Assembly (NCBI RefSeq): GCF_947496985.1
Contig: NZ_CANMEZ010000015.1
Location: 1-64,000, forward strand
Source: an uncultured Kordia sp.
GTDB lineage: Bacteria; Bacteroidota; Bacteroidia; Flavobacteriales; Flavobacteriaceae
DNA: 64,000 nucleotides
Reading direction: 5' to 3'
Below the pieces are notes generated by a model. That model saw only the letters and a program-made list of their open reading frames with translations, was not told where the DNA came from and ran no database searches. Positions 9,714-16,838 of the stretch are shown one piece after another. Both the position numbers and the translations under genes were made by a program. Position 1 is the first letter of the stretch. Each line of letters starts with the position of its first letter.

Positions 9714-9730
9714 TTTATAGAGTGCTTTGT
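9714..9730 (+). promoter_or_regulatory. Shared promoter-region box, copy 1
   Basis: TTTATAGAGTGCTTTGT stands 27 bases before the precursor ATG at 9758. The identical 17-mer stands 26 bases before the ATG at 10219. The position and CTTTG end suggest a -7 region or operator common to both precursors. Confidence 0.55.
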
Positions 9731-9757
9731 GTCATTATTAACATAAAACACAATACC

Positions 9758-10006
9758 ATGAAAAAAAAGTTTTCACGTTCATTATCATTGAACAAAAAGT
9801 CGGTGGCTTCGTTAGCAAACAATGCCCGTAAACGTATTATTGGAGGAAATAATAATTCGGATGACGGTACTATTTGTGAAACTTGCGAAATTAATTGTAT
9901 CCCGGAAACCGAGTATCCAACATGCGGAGATACATGCCATACTGATTGCAATTGTACTGGAGCCTTTTGCTTTACAGGTGAACAAGGTTGGGGAATTTGC
10001 TCATAA
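9758..10006 (+). CDS. Cys-rich lanthipeptide-type precursor 1
   Basis: The 82-residue peptide starts MKKKFSRSLSLNKKSVASL; an earlier in-frame ATG at 9722 would add 12 residues not seen in its paralogs, so the later start is chosen. Leader cleavage is expected at RIIGG (about residues 26-30). The core has nine cysteines, several just after Ser or Thr (ETC, PTC, DTC), and ends GWGICS. It is a paralog of the genes at 10219 and 11492, with a nearly constant leader and diverged core. The nearby LanC (11804) is the obvious candidate for ring formation. Confidence 0.8.
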   Translation: MKKKFSRSLSLNKKSVASLANNARKRIIGGNNNSDDGTICETCEINCIPETEYPTCGDTCHTDCNCTGAFCFTGEQGWGICS

Positions 10007-10027
10007 AGAAGTACTAATTTTAACCCG

Positions 10028-10060
10028 AATAGACGTAATGAACTGTTGCGTCTATTTTTT
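10028..10060 (+). terminator. Terminator after precursor 1
   Basis: AATAGACG pairs with CGTCTATT around a 13-base loop and a T-run follows. It lies 21 bases after the stop codon. Confidence 0.75.
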
Positions 10061-10175
10061 AAAGAACAACAATGTATTATACTTTACATAACTACTGTGA
10101 TTACTAGATAAGTGTAGACATCTGTTGTATCTTAAATCATCTAATTTTAGGAAACTTCTGTTTTTAAATTCAGTA

Positions 10176-10192
10176 TTTATAGAGTGCTTTGT
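10176..10192 (+). promoter_or_regulatory. Shared promoter-region box, copy 2
   Basis: This is an exact repeat of the 17-mer at 9714-9730, 26 bases before the next precursor. The bases around it differ between the two copies, so the box itself appears to be conserved. Confidence 0.55.
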
Positions 10193-10218
10193 AGTATTAC
10201 TAATTTAAAAACAATACC

Positions 10219-10467
10219 ATGAAAAAAAAGTTTTCGCGTTCACTTATGTTGAACAAAAAGTCAGTTGCTTCTTTAGCTGTTACTAAAAATGTTAAACGAC
10301 AAATTATAGGAGGAAAAGAAGAAAGAACCTACGACGAAACCTGTCCGTACAATTGTATTCCTGAAACGGTATATCCATCGTGTGGACCTACTTGCGAGTA
10401 TTCTGATTGTCATTGTACCAACGGTGATTGTTACACAGACCGACAAGGTTGGGGAGATTGCTCATAA
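10219..10467 (+). CDS. Cys-rich lanthipeptide-type precursor 2
   Basis: The 82-residue paralog of the peptide at 9758 has leader MKKKFSRSLMLNKKSVASL and cleavage motif QIIGG. Its core has eight cysteines and about nine Ser/Thr, many adjacent to cysteine (ETC, PSC, PTC, CHCT), and ends GWGDCS. The near-equal numbers of Ser/Thr and Cys are compatible with many thioether rings, but disulfides are equally possible. It is a separate transcription unit, with its own promoter-like box and hairpin. Confidence 0.8.
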   Translation: MKKKFSRSLMLNKKSVASLAVTKNVKRQIIGGKEERTYDETCPYNCIPETVYPSCGPTCEYSDCHCTNGDCYTDRQGWGDCS

Positions 10468-10489
10468 GAGCATATTTTTAATAAACAAA

Positions 10490-10518
10490 CATAGGCACAA
10501 CTCTAAGTTGTGTCTATG
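10490..10518 (+). terminator. Hairpin after precursor 2
   Basis: CATAGGCACAAC pairs with GTTGTGTCTATG (one G-T pair) around a 5-base loop. There is no T-run. The stem base ATAG resembles those of the hairpins at 10028 and 11771, so it was probably duplicated with the gene. Confidence 0.55.
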
Positions 10519-10619
10519 CTATATAATGAGTAAGAAATTTACACTTACATAACATATACAAAGTGTTGTTTACAAAAGCTTAATGCTAATGCTTCATTAT
10601 TATGGTGAAACCGTAATTT

Positions 10620-10645
10620 TTTGCTAAAACGTAGCGCTAACTTTG
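10620..10645 (+). promoter_or_regulatory. Probable promoter of the nucleotidyltransferase-precursor-lanC unit
   Basis: TAACTTTG at 10638-10645 is an exact TAnnTTTG match and a TTG lies upstream at about 10621. The ATG at 10695 follows after 49 bases. Confidence 0.5.
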
Positions 10646-10694
10646 TAGTAATACAAGTAAAGCAATCGATTATTTACTGTTTTAAAAAACTACC

Positions 10695-11456
10695 ATGATT
10701 CCAAAAAAAGTACACGAAACTATTACTGATTTTGTTGCCAAACAGACTAAAAACAGTTCCGTTATTGGTGTTTTTTTAGTTGGTAGTTATGCTACAGGAC
10801 AATTCACAGAAACTTCTGATATTGATATCAAAATCATTCTGAATCCTTCATCTTATAAACGAGCTAAAGGCGTTGAAATCAGTAATGGTTTTCATATTTC
10901 ATATACAAGTTATTCCATAATGGAAGCTTATGAGCATTTCTATACACAATTACGGACGTATTCTAAGTTTCAAGCACGTATGCTTTCACAAGGAACGATT
11001 TTGTATGATGCAACAGGAGAAATGAAACATTTACAAAACGAAGCAATACTTGTGATGCAATTACCATTTATACCGCAAGCCAACACAACATTACAATTGG
11101 AAGCGTATAATTTATGGAAGTATAAAGATGTGTTAACACGTCCTATTTTACATCAATTTACTTTGAAAGAATATTATGTGTTTTTAGAGAAAGTGTTGAT
11201 TTTATATGCAAAATTATTAAAAATTGAATGTGTGTTTCAATATCCCTTTTTTAAGATGGAACAATACATTTCAGATGCTAATTTTAGGACTGTATATGAT
11301 CTTCCTGAGTTTCCTGACAGTGCTTTTTTAAAGGCTTTTAAGGAAGGAATTACACACACAACCACGCGTGAGATTAAAGATACGGTAGTTGAACTTTTTA
11401 GTGCAATTGAAGCCAATTTAGAGATGAATTTTGAAGAATTTGAAATTGCTAGTTAG
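10695..11456 (+). CDS. Nucleotidyltransferase-fold protein inside the lanthipeptide cluster
   Basis: The 253-residue protein has a minimal nucleotidyltransferase (MNT/KNTase-like) signature: GS at residues 30-31 and the metal-binding pair Asp42-x-Asp44 in SDIDI. The rest is mostly helical and resembles no family I can name. It has no signal peptide. It lies between two precursor genes, 35 bases before precursor 3, and so probably belongs to the same unit as precursor 3 and lanC. Such enzymes usually move a nucleotide onto a small molecule, protein or antibiotic. Whether it acts on the peptide, gives self-protection or is an unrelated passenger cannot be told from the sequence. Confidence 0.75.
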   Translation: MIPKKVHETITDFVAKQTKNSSVIGVFLVGSYATGQFTETSDIDIKIILNPSSYKRAKGVEISNGFHISYTSYSIMEAYEHFYTQLRTYSKFQARMLSQGTILYDATGEMKHLQNEAILVMQLPFIPQANTTLQLEAYNLWKYKDVLTRPILHQFTLKEYYVFLEKVLILYAKLLKIECVFQYPFFKMEQYISDANFRTVYDLPEFPDSAFLKAFKEGITHTTTREIKDTVVELFSAIEANLEMNFEEFEIAS

Positions 11457-11491
11457 TGAATTTATTTTTTAACCATTATATATAAATTACC

Positions 11492-11749
11492 ATGAAAAAG
11501 AAGTTTAACCGTTCACTTATGTTGAACAAAAAATCAGTTGCTTCCTTAGCTAGCAACGCAAAAAAGCAAATTGTTGGTGGAAATAACACCAATGAAACTT
11601 GCGAAGAAACATGTCCTTACAATTGTATTCCAGACACGGTAGAACCATCGTGTGCGGGAACTTGTTGGTATTCTGATTGCCACTGTGGCGGCGATGATCG
11701 CTATACTAATGGAAGCTTTGGACAAGGCGGATGGGGAGATTGTTCGTAA
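11492..11749 (+). CDS. Cys-rich lanthipeptide-type precursor 3
   Basis: The 85-residue third paralog has leader MKKKFNRSLMLNKKSVASL and cleavage motif QIVGG. The core has eight cysteines with the shared CIP(D/E)T and YSDCHC segments, and a Gly-rich insertion before the common end GWGDCS. It lies 35 bases after the nucleotidyltransferase and 54 bases before lanC, with a hairpin in the second gap. It is the precursor most likely to be cotranscribed with the cyclase. Confidence 0.8.
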   Translation: MKKKFNRSLMLNKKSVASLASNAKKQIVGGNNTNETCEETCPYNCIPDTVEPSCAGTCWYSDCHCGGDDRYTNGSFGQGGWGDCS

Positions 11750-11770
11750 TCAAATTAACACCTAAATTAC

Positions 11771-11800
11771 ATAGGCGCGATACATATTGCGCCTATTTTA
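11771..11800 (+). terminator. Attenuator-like hairpin between precursor 3 and lanC
   Basis: ATAGGCGC pairs with GCGCCTAT across a 10-base loop, followed by TTTTATAT. It ends only a few bases before the lanC ATG (11804). It may let precursor transcript exceed lanC transcript by partial termination. Confidence 0.6.
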
Positions 11801-11803
11801 TAT

Positions 11804-12976
11804 ATGAGAGAAAAAATTCATCAACATTTACAAAGTATTGATTTTTTTATACAATCGTATCAAAACGATTCTGTAACTATTAATGGTGGTTTGCCAGGTA
11901 TTATTATTTTTTATTTTCAGCTACATCAAGTTACAAAAGATGAACAGCATTATGATAAAGCGATTCATTTTTTAGAGATTTTGTATGATAAACTCGAAAC
12001 TGAAATGCCTACTTCTTATCTGTATTCCGAAGGTTTAGGAGGTATTGGATGGTTTCTAAATTATATTCAAAACTTTATAACGATAGATAATGCTTTTGAT
12101 ACTCCTGAGTACGACACCATGTTTTTTCATGTAGCTACTAGCGAGTTTAAAAGAGGTAATTATGAATTTTTGAATGGTTTTAGTGGAATTCTGTTGTATC
12201 TGTTGAATAAGAAAAGTACTGATACTTCACTCCTGTCAGCATTTATTGATCGTATTCATACAGAAATTTTTCAATTAGACACGCCAATTTCATTTTTTGA
12301 ACGCTCAGATGCACAGCATGAATTTCCAAGTATCAATTTAGGTGTTTCACATGGAATGTATGGTTTTATCGCTGTGTTGAATAAGTTGTATACAAAAAGA
12401 ATCAATTGTGTCAAATGTGAAGCAATGATCCGGTTAGTCATCGATTTTACTTTTTCACATCAAAAAGATTATATAACACAAGGTACTTTTTTCCCAAATA
12501 GAATTGGAAAAGGAATTACAGAAAGTATTCATAGTAGACTTGCATGGTGTTATGGCGATTTAGGTATTTTGACGGTATTACTGAACTCTAGTACGGTTTT
12601 AAAAGATACAAAACTTCAAGAAGTTGTTATTGAATTATTGATCTGTACAACACACCGAAAAGATCTACAAACTACAATGATGAATGATGTTTGGATATGT
12701 CACGGAACATCTGGAGCGGCACATATATTTCAACGTTTGTATCAAAAAACTCAGATTGACGATTTTAAATTTGCATCTAATTATTGGTATTTAAAAACAC
12801 TAGCGCAATTAGAACGTAGTTCACCACAAATCCAACAAAACCCTACACGATTGGGAGGTTATGCGCGAAGAGATATGACTGGTTTTTTAAATGGATATAC
12901 AGGTTTAGGACTTTCATTGCTAAGTGCTTTACAAACAGATTTTATGGATTGGGATGAAATGATATTGATGTCTTAA
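11804..12976 (+). CDS. Lanthionine synthetase C-like cyclase (LanC)
   Basis: LanC enzymes close thioether rings by adding Cys thiols to dehydrated Ser/Thr. This 390-residue protein has the full set of signatures: GLPG near residue 30, VSHG (His183), and the zinc ligands Cys249 (WCYGD) and Cys299-His300 (CHGTSG). The end contains FLNGYTGLGLSLL, as expected for the double-ring alpha-toroid. The length is normal. No LanB or LanM dehydratase gene lies in the window, so dehydration would have to be done by an enzyme encoded elsewhere. The three Cys-rich precursors upstream are its likely substrates. Confidence 0.88.
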   Translation: MREKIHQHLQSIDFFIQSYQNDSVTINGGLPGIIIFYFQLHQVTKDEQHYDKAIHFLEILYDKLETEMPTSYLYSEGLGGIGWFLNYIQNFITIDNAFDTPEYDTMFFHVATSEFKRGNYEFLNGFSGILLYLLNKKSTDTSLLSAFIDRIHTEIFQLDTPISFFERSDAQHEFPSINLGVSHGMYGFIAVLNKLYTKRINCVKCEAMIRLVIDFTFSHQKDYITQGTFFPNRIGKGITESIHSRLAWCYGDLGILTVLLNSSTVLKDTKLQEVVIELLICTTHRKDLQTTMMNDVWICHGTSGAAHIFQRLYQKTQIDDFKFASNYWYLKTLAQLERSSPQIQQNPTRLGGYARRDMTGFLNGYTGLGLSLLSALQTDFMDWDEMILMS

Positions 12977-12984
12977 TACTACAT

Positions 12985-13024
12985 AAAAAAAGCCTTGCTA
13001 GTAACTAACAAGACTTTACTTTTA
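12985..13024 (+). terminator. Terminator after lanC
   Basis: A stem built on AAAGCCTTGCTAG and CTAACAAGACTTT, with two mismatches and a 3-base loop, follows the stop codon by 8 bases. The arm resembles the terminator at 5509-5541. The remaining gap to 13232 shows no gene. Confidence 0.65.
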
Positions 13025-13231
13025 TCCAACTAATTAATAAAACATGTGTCTAACCATTACTATTTTAAAAATAAGCTCAGTTAGCATCATGTTCCCTTAT
13101 AAACATATTGAGCGGGATAAAATATGATATTATTTAATGATCTATTTTGTTTCACATAAATATAAAATTAATGAATGTCAAGTTGTTACGGTTTTACCAT
13201 AGGAATATAAAATGACTGTAATTAACCTTTA

Positions 13232-13765
13232 TTAATTCGCTGAAACAAGTACTCCATGTCCGCCTCCAGCTCCACCTCTGTCATTTTTATCGCTTCGATC
13301 AAGCCAGTCTTGATGTTTTTTGTTAGCACGTGCTTGCTTTTTAGCTTGCTTCAATTTTTTATTAATTTCAGCCAGTTCTTTTTTTGTTTTTCCTTGCTTT
13401 CCTTTGCTTTTATCTCCAGTACCATGCGCTATTGTTCCTTTTACTTTCCTTGCTAAATCTTGTTTGGCTTTTCCATCTTTCTTAGAAGTTGTTTCATACT
13501 GTAATGCTCTGTATGCGTTTCTATCGGCTTTACTTTGTTTAGATTTTTTAGCAGCTGCCGCTGCTTTTTTCTGTTTATCTTGCTTTTTTCCAAGTTGAAC
13601 AACTCCTGAACCATGATTGTGCATTTTTTGAATTGTTTTTTGTTGAATAACGGTTGTAGGACGATTGTCTACTAACTGAACAGTAGTATCAGTTTTAGCT
13701 TGTGCAACGGGCGTTTGTGAAGTTTGTGTGTGTTGCGTTTGATTTTTCTCTATATATGAATTCAT
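13232..13765 (-). CDS. Lys-rich protein with the N-terminal tail of eCIS/DUF4157-type effectors
   Basis: The 177-residue protein begins with a Gln/Thr-rich disordered segment, then VQLVDNRPTTVIQQKTIQKM and HNHGSGVVQLGKK. In my recollection this tail introduces many Bacteroidota DUF4157 and extracellular-contractile-injection-system cargo proteins. The middle (about 60-155) is strongly basic and helical, with runs of Lys, Ala and Gln, and the end is Gly/His-rich. There is no signal peptide. The usual DUF4157 HEXXH-like segment is missing. It could be a small injected or DNA-binding toxin, but no catalytic motif is visible. No partner gene is adjacent. Confidence 0.5.
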   Translation of the reverse strand: MNSYIEKNQTQHTQTSQTPVAQAKTDTTVQLVDNRPTTVIQQKTIQKMHNHGSGVVQLGKKQDKQKKAAAAAKKSKQSKADRNAYRALQYETTSKKDGKAKQDLARKVKGTIAHGTGDKSKGKQGKTKKELAEINKKLKQAKKQARANKKHQDWLDRSDKNDRGGAGGGHGVLVSAN

Positions 13766-13881
13766 AATTACTCTGTATTAGATTTGTATGCAACAATGAA
13801 TCAGTATTATGGTAGTTATGAGGAGAATGTGTTTGTAAGTTAGTGAAAAAATATTGAGTATATAAACGATTTCATAAAAAA

Positions 13882-13897
13882 GCAGACAATTGTCTGC
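13882..13897 (-). terminator. Terminator after the precursor at 13923
   Basis: The perfect palindrome GCAGACAATTGTCTGC has an A-run on its left, which reads as a U-run in the minus-strand transcript. Confidence 0.75.
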
Positions 13898-13922
13898 CCA
13901 TTTTAATTTCTTTTCGCCACTA

Positions 13923-14090
13923 CTAACAGTCGTCTAAAGGACCTAATTGGCATTCTATTTCTCCGCATTGAAGTCCAAACTCTAGACATATTCCGAACGG
14001 TGCACATTGTTTACGTCCTCCATTAATAGCCTGTTGTTCTTTTTTCTCAAGTGCTGTTACTCCAGTAAGTTTTAAAATGTTTTTTAACAT
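13923..14090 (-). CDS. ComC-type double-glycine peptide
   Basis: This small gene encodes 55 residues: MLKNILKLTGVTALEKKEQQ followed by AINGG and a 30-residue core with five cysteines (QCAP, ICLE, QCGE, ECQL and DC at the end). The leader (K-x-EQ-x-x-INGG) is of the bacteriocin/ComC type, not the MKKK type of most neighbours. The core has little Ser or Thr, so disulfides are more likely than lanthionines. It has its own terminator, so the reading frame is very likely real. Confidence 0.7.
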   Translation of the reverse strand: MLKNILKLTGVTALEKKEQQAINGGRKQCAPFGICLEFGLQCGEIECQLGPLDDC

Positions 14091-14171
14091 GATTTAGTCA
14101 TTTTTGGTTAATAATATTAAATGTAAGAAAACATAAAATTATTAGCTTACGGGAATACCATATTAAAATAA

Positions 14172-14195
14172 AAAAGCGGGATAAAACCCGCTTTT
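14172..14195 (-). terminator. Terminator after the precursor at 14204
   Basis: AAAAGCGGG pairs with CCCGCTTTT around a 6-base loop, 9 bases beyond the stop codon on the minus strand. Confidence 0.8.
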
Positions 14196-14203
14196 CATTG
14201 TTG

Positions 14204-14410
14204 TTAGTTTTGTGGACAGTTGCAAGTCCAATCGCCTCTTGTTGGTGTCGGACACGGCCATTGTCTTGTAGGACCTTGACAATTAGAACAGGTATCTTGT
14301 AATCCTGAACAAATGTCTGTTCTTAATCCACCTTTAACATTTTCCGTTTCTAAATTTGATACTAAATCTTTTTGTAAACTTAGTTTCTTGTTTAAATTCT
14401 TTTTTTTCAT
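14204..14410 (-). CDS. Lanthipeptide-type precursor
   Basis: The 68-residue peptide starts MKKKNLNKKLSLQKDLVSNL; a longer frame from 14446 lacks support. Cleavage is expected after NVKGG (about residue 33). The core carries five cysteines and several Thr/Ser (DICSGLQDTCSNCQG, then WPCPTPTRGDWTCNCPQN). Ser/Thr near Cys fits a lanthipeptide, but no enzyme is adjacent except the LanC 1.2 kb away on the other strand. Confidence 0.75.
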   Translation of the reverse strand: MKKKNLNKKLSLQKDLVSNLETENVKGGLRTDICSGLQDTCSNCQGPTRQWPCPTPTRGDWTCNCPQN

Positions 14411-14524
14411 TGTATTTAAAGTTTTGTGATTATATGTAGAAGTCACAGTTTTATGATTCTGTTACCCATTTCATAAAATCTTTATATACAGAATAAATTA
14501 TTTTATTAGAAACATCCATATTTT

Positions 14525-14689
14525 CTATACTTGCGAACCCGGACAAGTTTCCCATTCGCTATATGCACATTTTGGAGAAGTTCCCCTAGCTTCAAGCCCT
14601 CCAAGTATTTCTTCTGCTTTAGTAATTTTAGACAAGCTTGAAATCATTGTTTTTTGAAAATTATTTTTTTTTAATGCTTTTTTTTTCAT
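14525..14689 (-). CDS. Short lanthipeptide-type precursor
   Basis: This 54-codon gene encodes MKKKALKKNNFQKTMISSL, a linker, and the cleavage motif EILGG, then a 23-residue core with only two cysteines (KCAY and ETCPG). It lies about 115 bases upstream of the precursor at 14204 on the same strand. Unlike most others it has no clear terminator, so the two may be cotranscribed. Confidence 0.65.
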   Translation of the reverse strand: MKKKALKKNNFQKTMISSLSKITKAEEILGGLEARGTSPKCAYSEWETCPGSQV

Positions 14690-14844
14690 GAGGAATGTGT
14701 TTTTGGTTAGATTTTAAGATAAGGAAAAAATTGTAATGTTTATTTGGACAGCTATTAAAACGTTTACATTCACGTTTTATATATCATAATAAGATTTTGG
14801 ATCAAGTCCAGAGTGATGATTTAACAACCTAATTGTATTCTAAT

Positions 14845-14875
14845 AAAAAAGGTGTACTAAATAGTACACCTTTTT
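14845..14875 (-). terminator. Terminator of the amidase-mlaD-Fe-S operon
   Basis: GGTGTACT and AGTACACC form a perfect stem around AAAT, flanked by A and T runs. It follows the last gene of the minus-strand operon by 20 bases. Confidence 0.85.
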
Positions 14876-14895
14876 ATATATTTTGTTTGTTATTT

Positions 14896-15381
14896 TTAGT
14901 TTAAAAATCGTCCATGCCAACTTTCTTTTGCTGGGACTTCCCAGTTTTCAAGAAACTCCGCTTTGGTTGCTACCAAATTATTAAAAACGATTGTTTTTCC
15001 CGTAACAGCTTTGTCTTTTGCCATTTTTCGAAAAGCTTTTAAGTCTTTGTAGGCAATGTATTCTCCTTGTTTGTAAGACACATTCATTTTGTCTAACAAA
15101 TCAACATTGTATTCTTTTTCAAGTTGTTGTATGAAATGAACAGATGCATCAATAGAACAACCTGTAGCTGCTTGCTGTTCCTGATCTACAGCAATGATAA
15201 TGAAACGTTTGTATTTAATTTCGAAAGAAGCTTTTAAATCGCTTCCGTGTGCTGTCCATTGTGTGATGAAAGCTCCTAATTTTGATTGGAGTTCTTCTAA
15301 TTCCGTTTCACTGAATGATCGGTTTGCTTGGTAAATCCAAACTCTGGCACTATCTGAAAGTACATTAAATTCTACGAGCAT
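14896..15381 (-). CDS. Conserved Bacteroidota protein of unknown function
   Basis: This 161-residue cytoplasmic protein is of a type that I recall being labelled 'ABC transporter ATPase' in flavobacteria. No Walker A, Walker B or ABC signature is present, so that name is not supported. It begins LVEFNVLSDSARVWIYQANR and has an alternating helix/strand pattern. It is the last gene of a six-gene run (amidase, MlaD, two Fe-S proteins, periplasmic protein, this one), 6 bases after its neighbour, so it is probably cotranscribed with them. No function can be assigned. Confidence 0.75.
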   Translation of the reverse strand: MLVEFNVLSDSARVWIYQANRSFSETELEELQSKLGAFITQWTAHGSDLKASFEIKYKRFIIIAVDQEQQAATGCSIDASVHFIQQLEKEYNVDLLDKMNVSYKQGEYIAYKDLKAFRKMAKDKAVTGKTIVFNNLVATKAEFLENWEVPAKESWHGRFLN

Positions 15382-15387
15382 AGTTTC

Positions 15388-16029
15388 TTAGTTTACAACT
15401 TCAATTTTTCTTAATACTTTATATGTGCGATAATCTTTTAACTTAGAATCATACATTTCTCTGTTTATATACGATACTTTAAGTGCTTTCTTTTTTATGT
15501 TTCCGAATTCTGTCAATAATTCTTGCCCTTCAAAGTATTCCATCCAAAGAAGCTTATGTTGTCGCTTATTGTCTCCTTTAAAGGTTATTATATTAAATTG
15601 ATTTTCAGAGATGTCTATTATTTTTCCTGACAGTGTTATTCCATTTACTTCACCATTAATCTCTTCTTTATCAATTGCATTTTCTTCCGAGTCATCACCT
15701 ATGTAATCTTGCGCTATAAGAAATAAGGTTTGCGGACATATTTCAACCATCTTTAATCCTATTTCTTCACCAAAGGCTTCCATTGAAGCTTCATCCGTAA
15801 ATGAAATATCATAGGTACCTTTTAAAATTTCTTTATTTTTTGAGTACGCTTTTGCAATACAGATACCTAATTGCATTTCTAAGGCTTCTCTTTTAATGTT
15901 AGCGGTATCTTTTTCATTAATACATTCGCAAACATCTTCAGTGACTTTTGTTAATGCTTTTTCTTTTTTTGTTTGAGCAATTCCAAACGTTACAAAACAC
16001 AGTGTAAGTATCGTTATTATTTTCTTCAT
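15388..16029 (-). CDS. Periplasmic protein of unknown function
   Basis: The 213-residue protein has a signal peptide (MKKIITILTLCFVTFGIAQ). A helical first half follows, with the cysteine pattern CEC at about 35-37 and single Cys at about 57 and 98. The second half is strand-rich, with an OB-like character (GITLSGKIIDISENQFNIITF). I do not recognise a family. It sits 3 bases after the Fe-S protein gene and 6 bases before the next gene, inside the operon. Confidence 0.75.
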   Translation of the reverse strand: MKKIITILTLCFVTFGIAQTKKEKALTKVTEDVCECINEKDTANIKREALEMQLGICIAKAYSKNKEILKGTYDISFTDEASMEAFGEEIGLKMVEICPQTLFLIAQDYIGDDSEENAIDKEEINGEVNGITLSGKIIDISENQFNIITFKGDNKRQHKLLWMEYFEGQELLTEFGNIKKKALKVSYINREMYDSKLKDYRTYKVLRKIEVVN

Positions 16030-16032
16030 CTT

Positions 16033-16812
16033 TTATAAATCTTGTGCATTCGCGATAAGCTCAGCAATATCCTGTACTATAATACTATCTTCTTTTTCTT
16101 TACTTTTTATTCCATCAGTCATCATGGTATTGCAATATGGACAACCTGTAGCAATAATCTCTGGATTCGTTTTTAAGGCATCTTCAGTACGTAATACATT
16201 GATGTCTTTATCTCCTTTTTCAGGTTCTTTAAACATTTGCGCTCCTCCAGCTCCACAACAAAGTGCTGTTGATTTGTGGCGTTTCATTTCAACTAAGTTT
16301 GCATTTAAAATATTTAACACATCACGAGGTGCATCATATACTTTATTAGCTCTTCCTAAATAACATGGGTCGTGAAACGTAATTCGTTTTCCTTTGTACG
16401 TATCACCTACATTTTGTAAACGTCCACTATCAATAAGTTCTTTTATAAATTGTGTATGATGTATTACGTCATAATTTCCTCCTAAAGAAGGATATTCATT
16501 TTTTAAACAATTAAAAGAATGTGGATCACAGGTTACAATTCGTTTTATTTCATACGCATTTAATACTTCTATATTCATAACAGCTTGCATTTGAAATAAG
16601 AATTCATTTCCTGCACGCTTTGCTACATCTCCTGTACAGCTTTCTTCTGGTCCTAAAACAGCAAAATTTACAGCTGCTTTATTTAAAATTTTCACAAAAG
16701 CCTTTGTTATTTTTTTTGCTCTATCATCATAACTACCAGCAGAACCTACCCAAAATAATATTTCTGGTTGTTTACCTTCTGCCATAAGTTGTTCCATTGT
16801 TGGTACTTTCAT
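16033..16812 (-). CDS. Cys-rich (CCG domain) Fe-S oxidoreductase subunit
   Basis: This 259-residue protein carries two cysteine-rich repeats of the heterodisulfide-reductase type (as in GlpC, LutA and HdrB). The signatures are CDPHSFNC, HDPCYLGR, the CCGAGG motif and CPYCNTMM. These proteins bind Fe-S clusters and pass electrons to or from a partner. The partner is the membrane Fe-S protein encoded 26 bases upstream. The protein is cytoplasmic and lacks the N-terminal ferredoxin domain, which is carried by that partner. The electron donor and acceptor are not known. Confidence 0.85.
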   Translation of the reverse strand: MKVPTMEQLMAEGKQPEILFWVGSAGSYDDRAKKITKAFVKILNKAAVNFAVLGPEESCTGDVAKRAGNEFLFQMQAVMNIEVLNAYEIKRIVTCDPHSFNCLKNEYPSLGGNYDVIHHTQFIKELIDSGRLQNVGDTYKGKRITFHDPCYLGRANKVYDAPRDVLNILNANLVEMKRHKSTALCCGAGGAQMFKEPEKGDKDINVLRTEDALKTNPEIIATGCPYCNTMMTDGIKSKEKEDSIIVQDIAELIANAQDL

Positions 16813-16838
16813 GTCTTTAGTTTTTATAGGTTTTCTGT

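Noticed and set aside
9715-9951. Minus-strand frame opposite precursor 1
   Set aside because: It is the shadow of the precursor gene, whose leader is shared by two paralogs.
13320-13598. Cys/Phe-rich plus-strand frame
   Set aside because: It mirrors the Lys/Ala-rich gene on the minus strand; the hydrophobic look comes from complementing AAA and GCA codons.
5577-14689. A complete lanthipeptide gene cluster
   Set aside because: No dehydratase (LanB/LanM) or C39 transporter gene is in the window, so only a partial cluster can be claimed.
14896-15381. Label 'ABC transporter ATPase'
   Set aside because: No Walker A, Walker B or signature motif is present, so the name is not supported.
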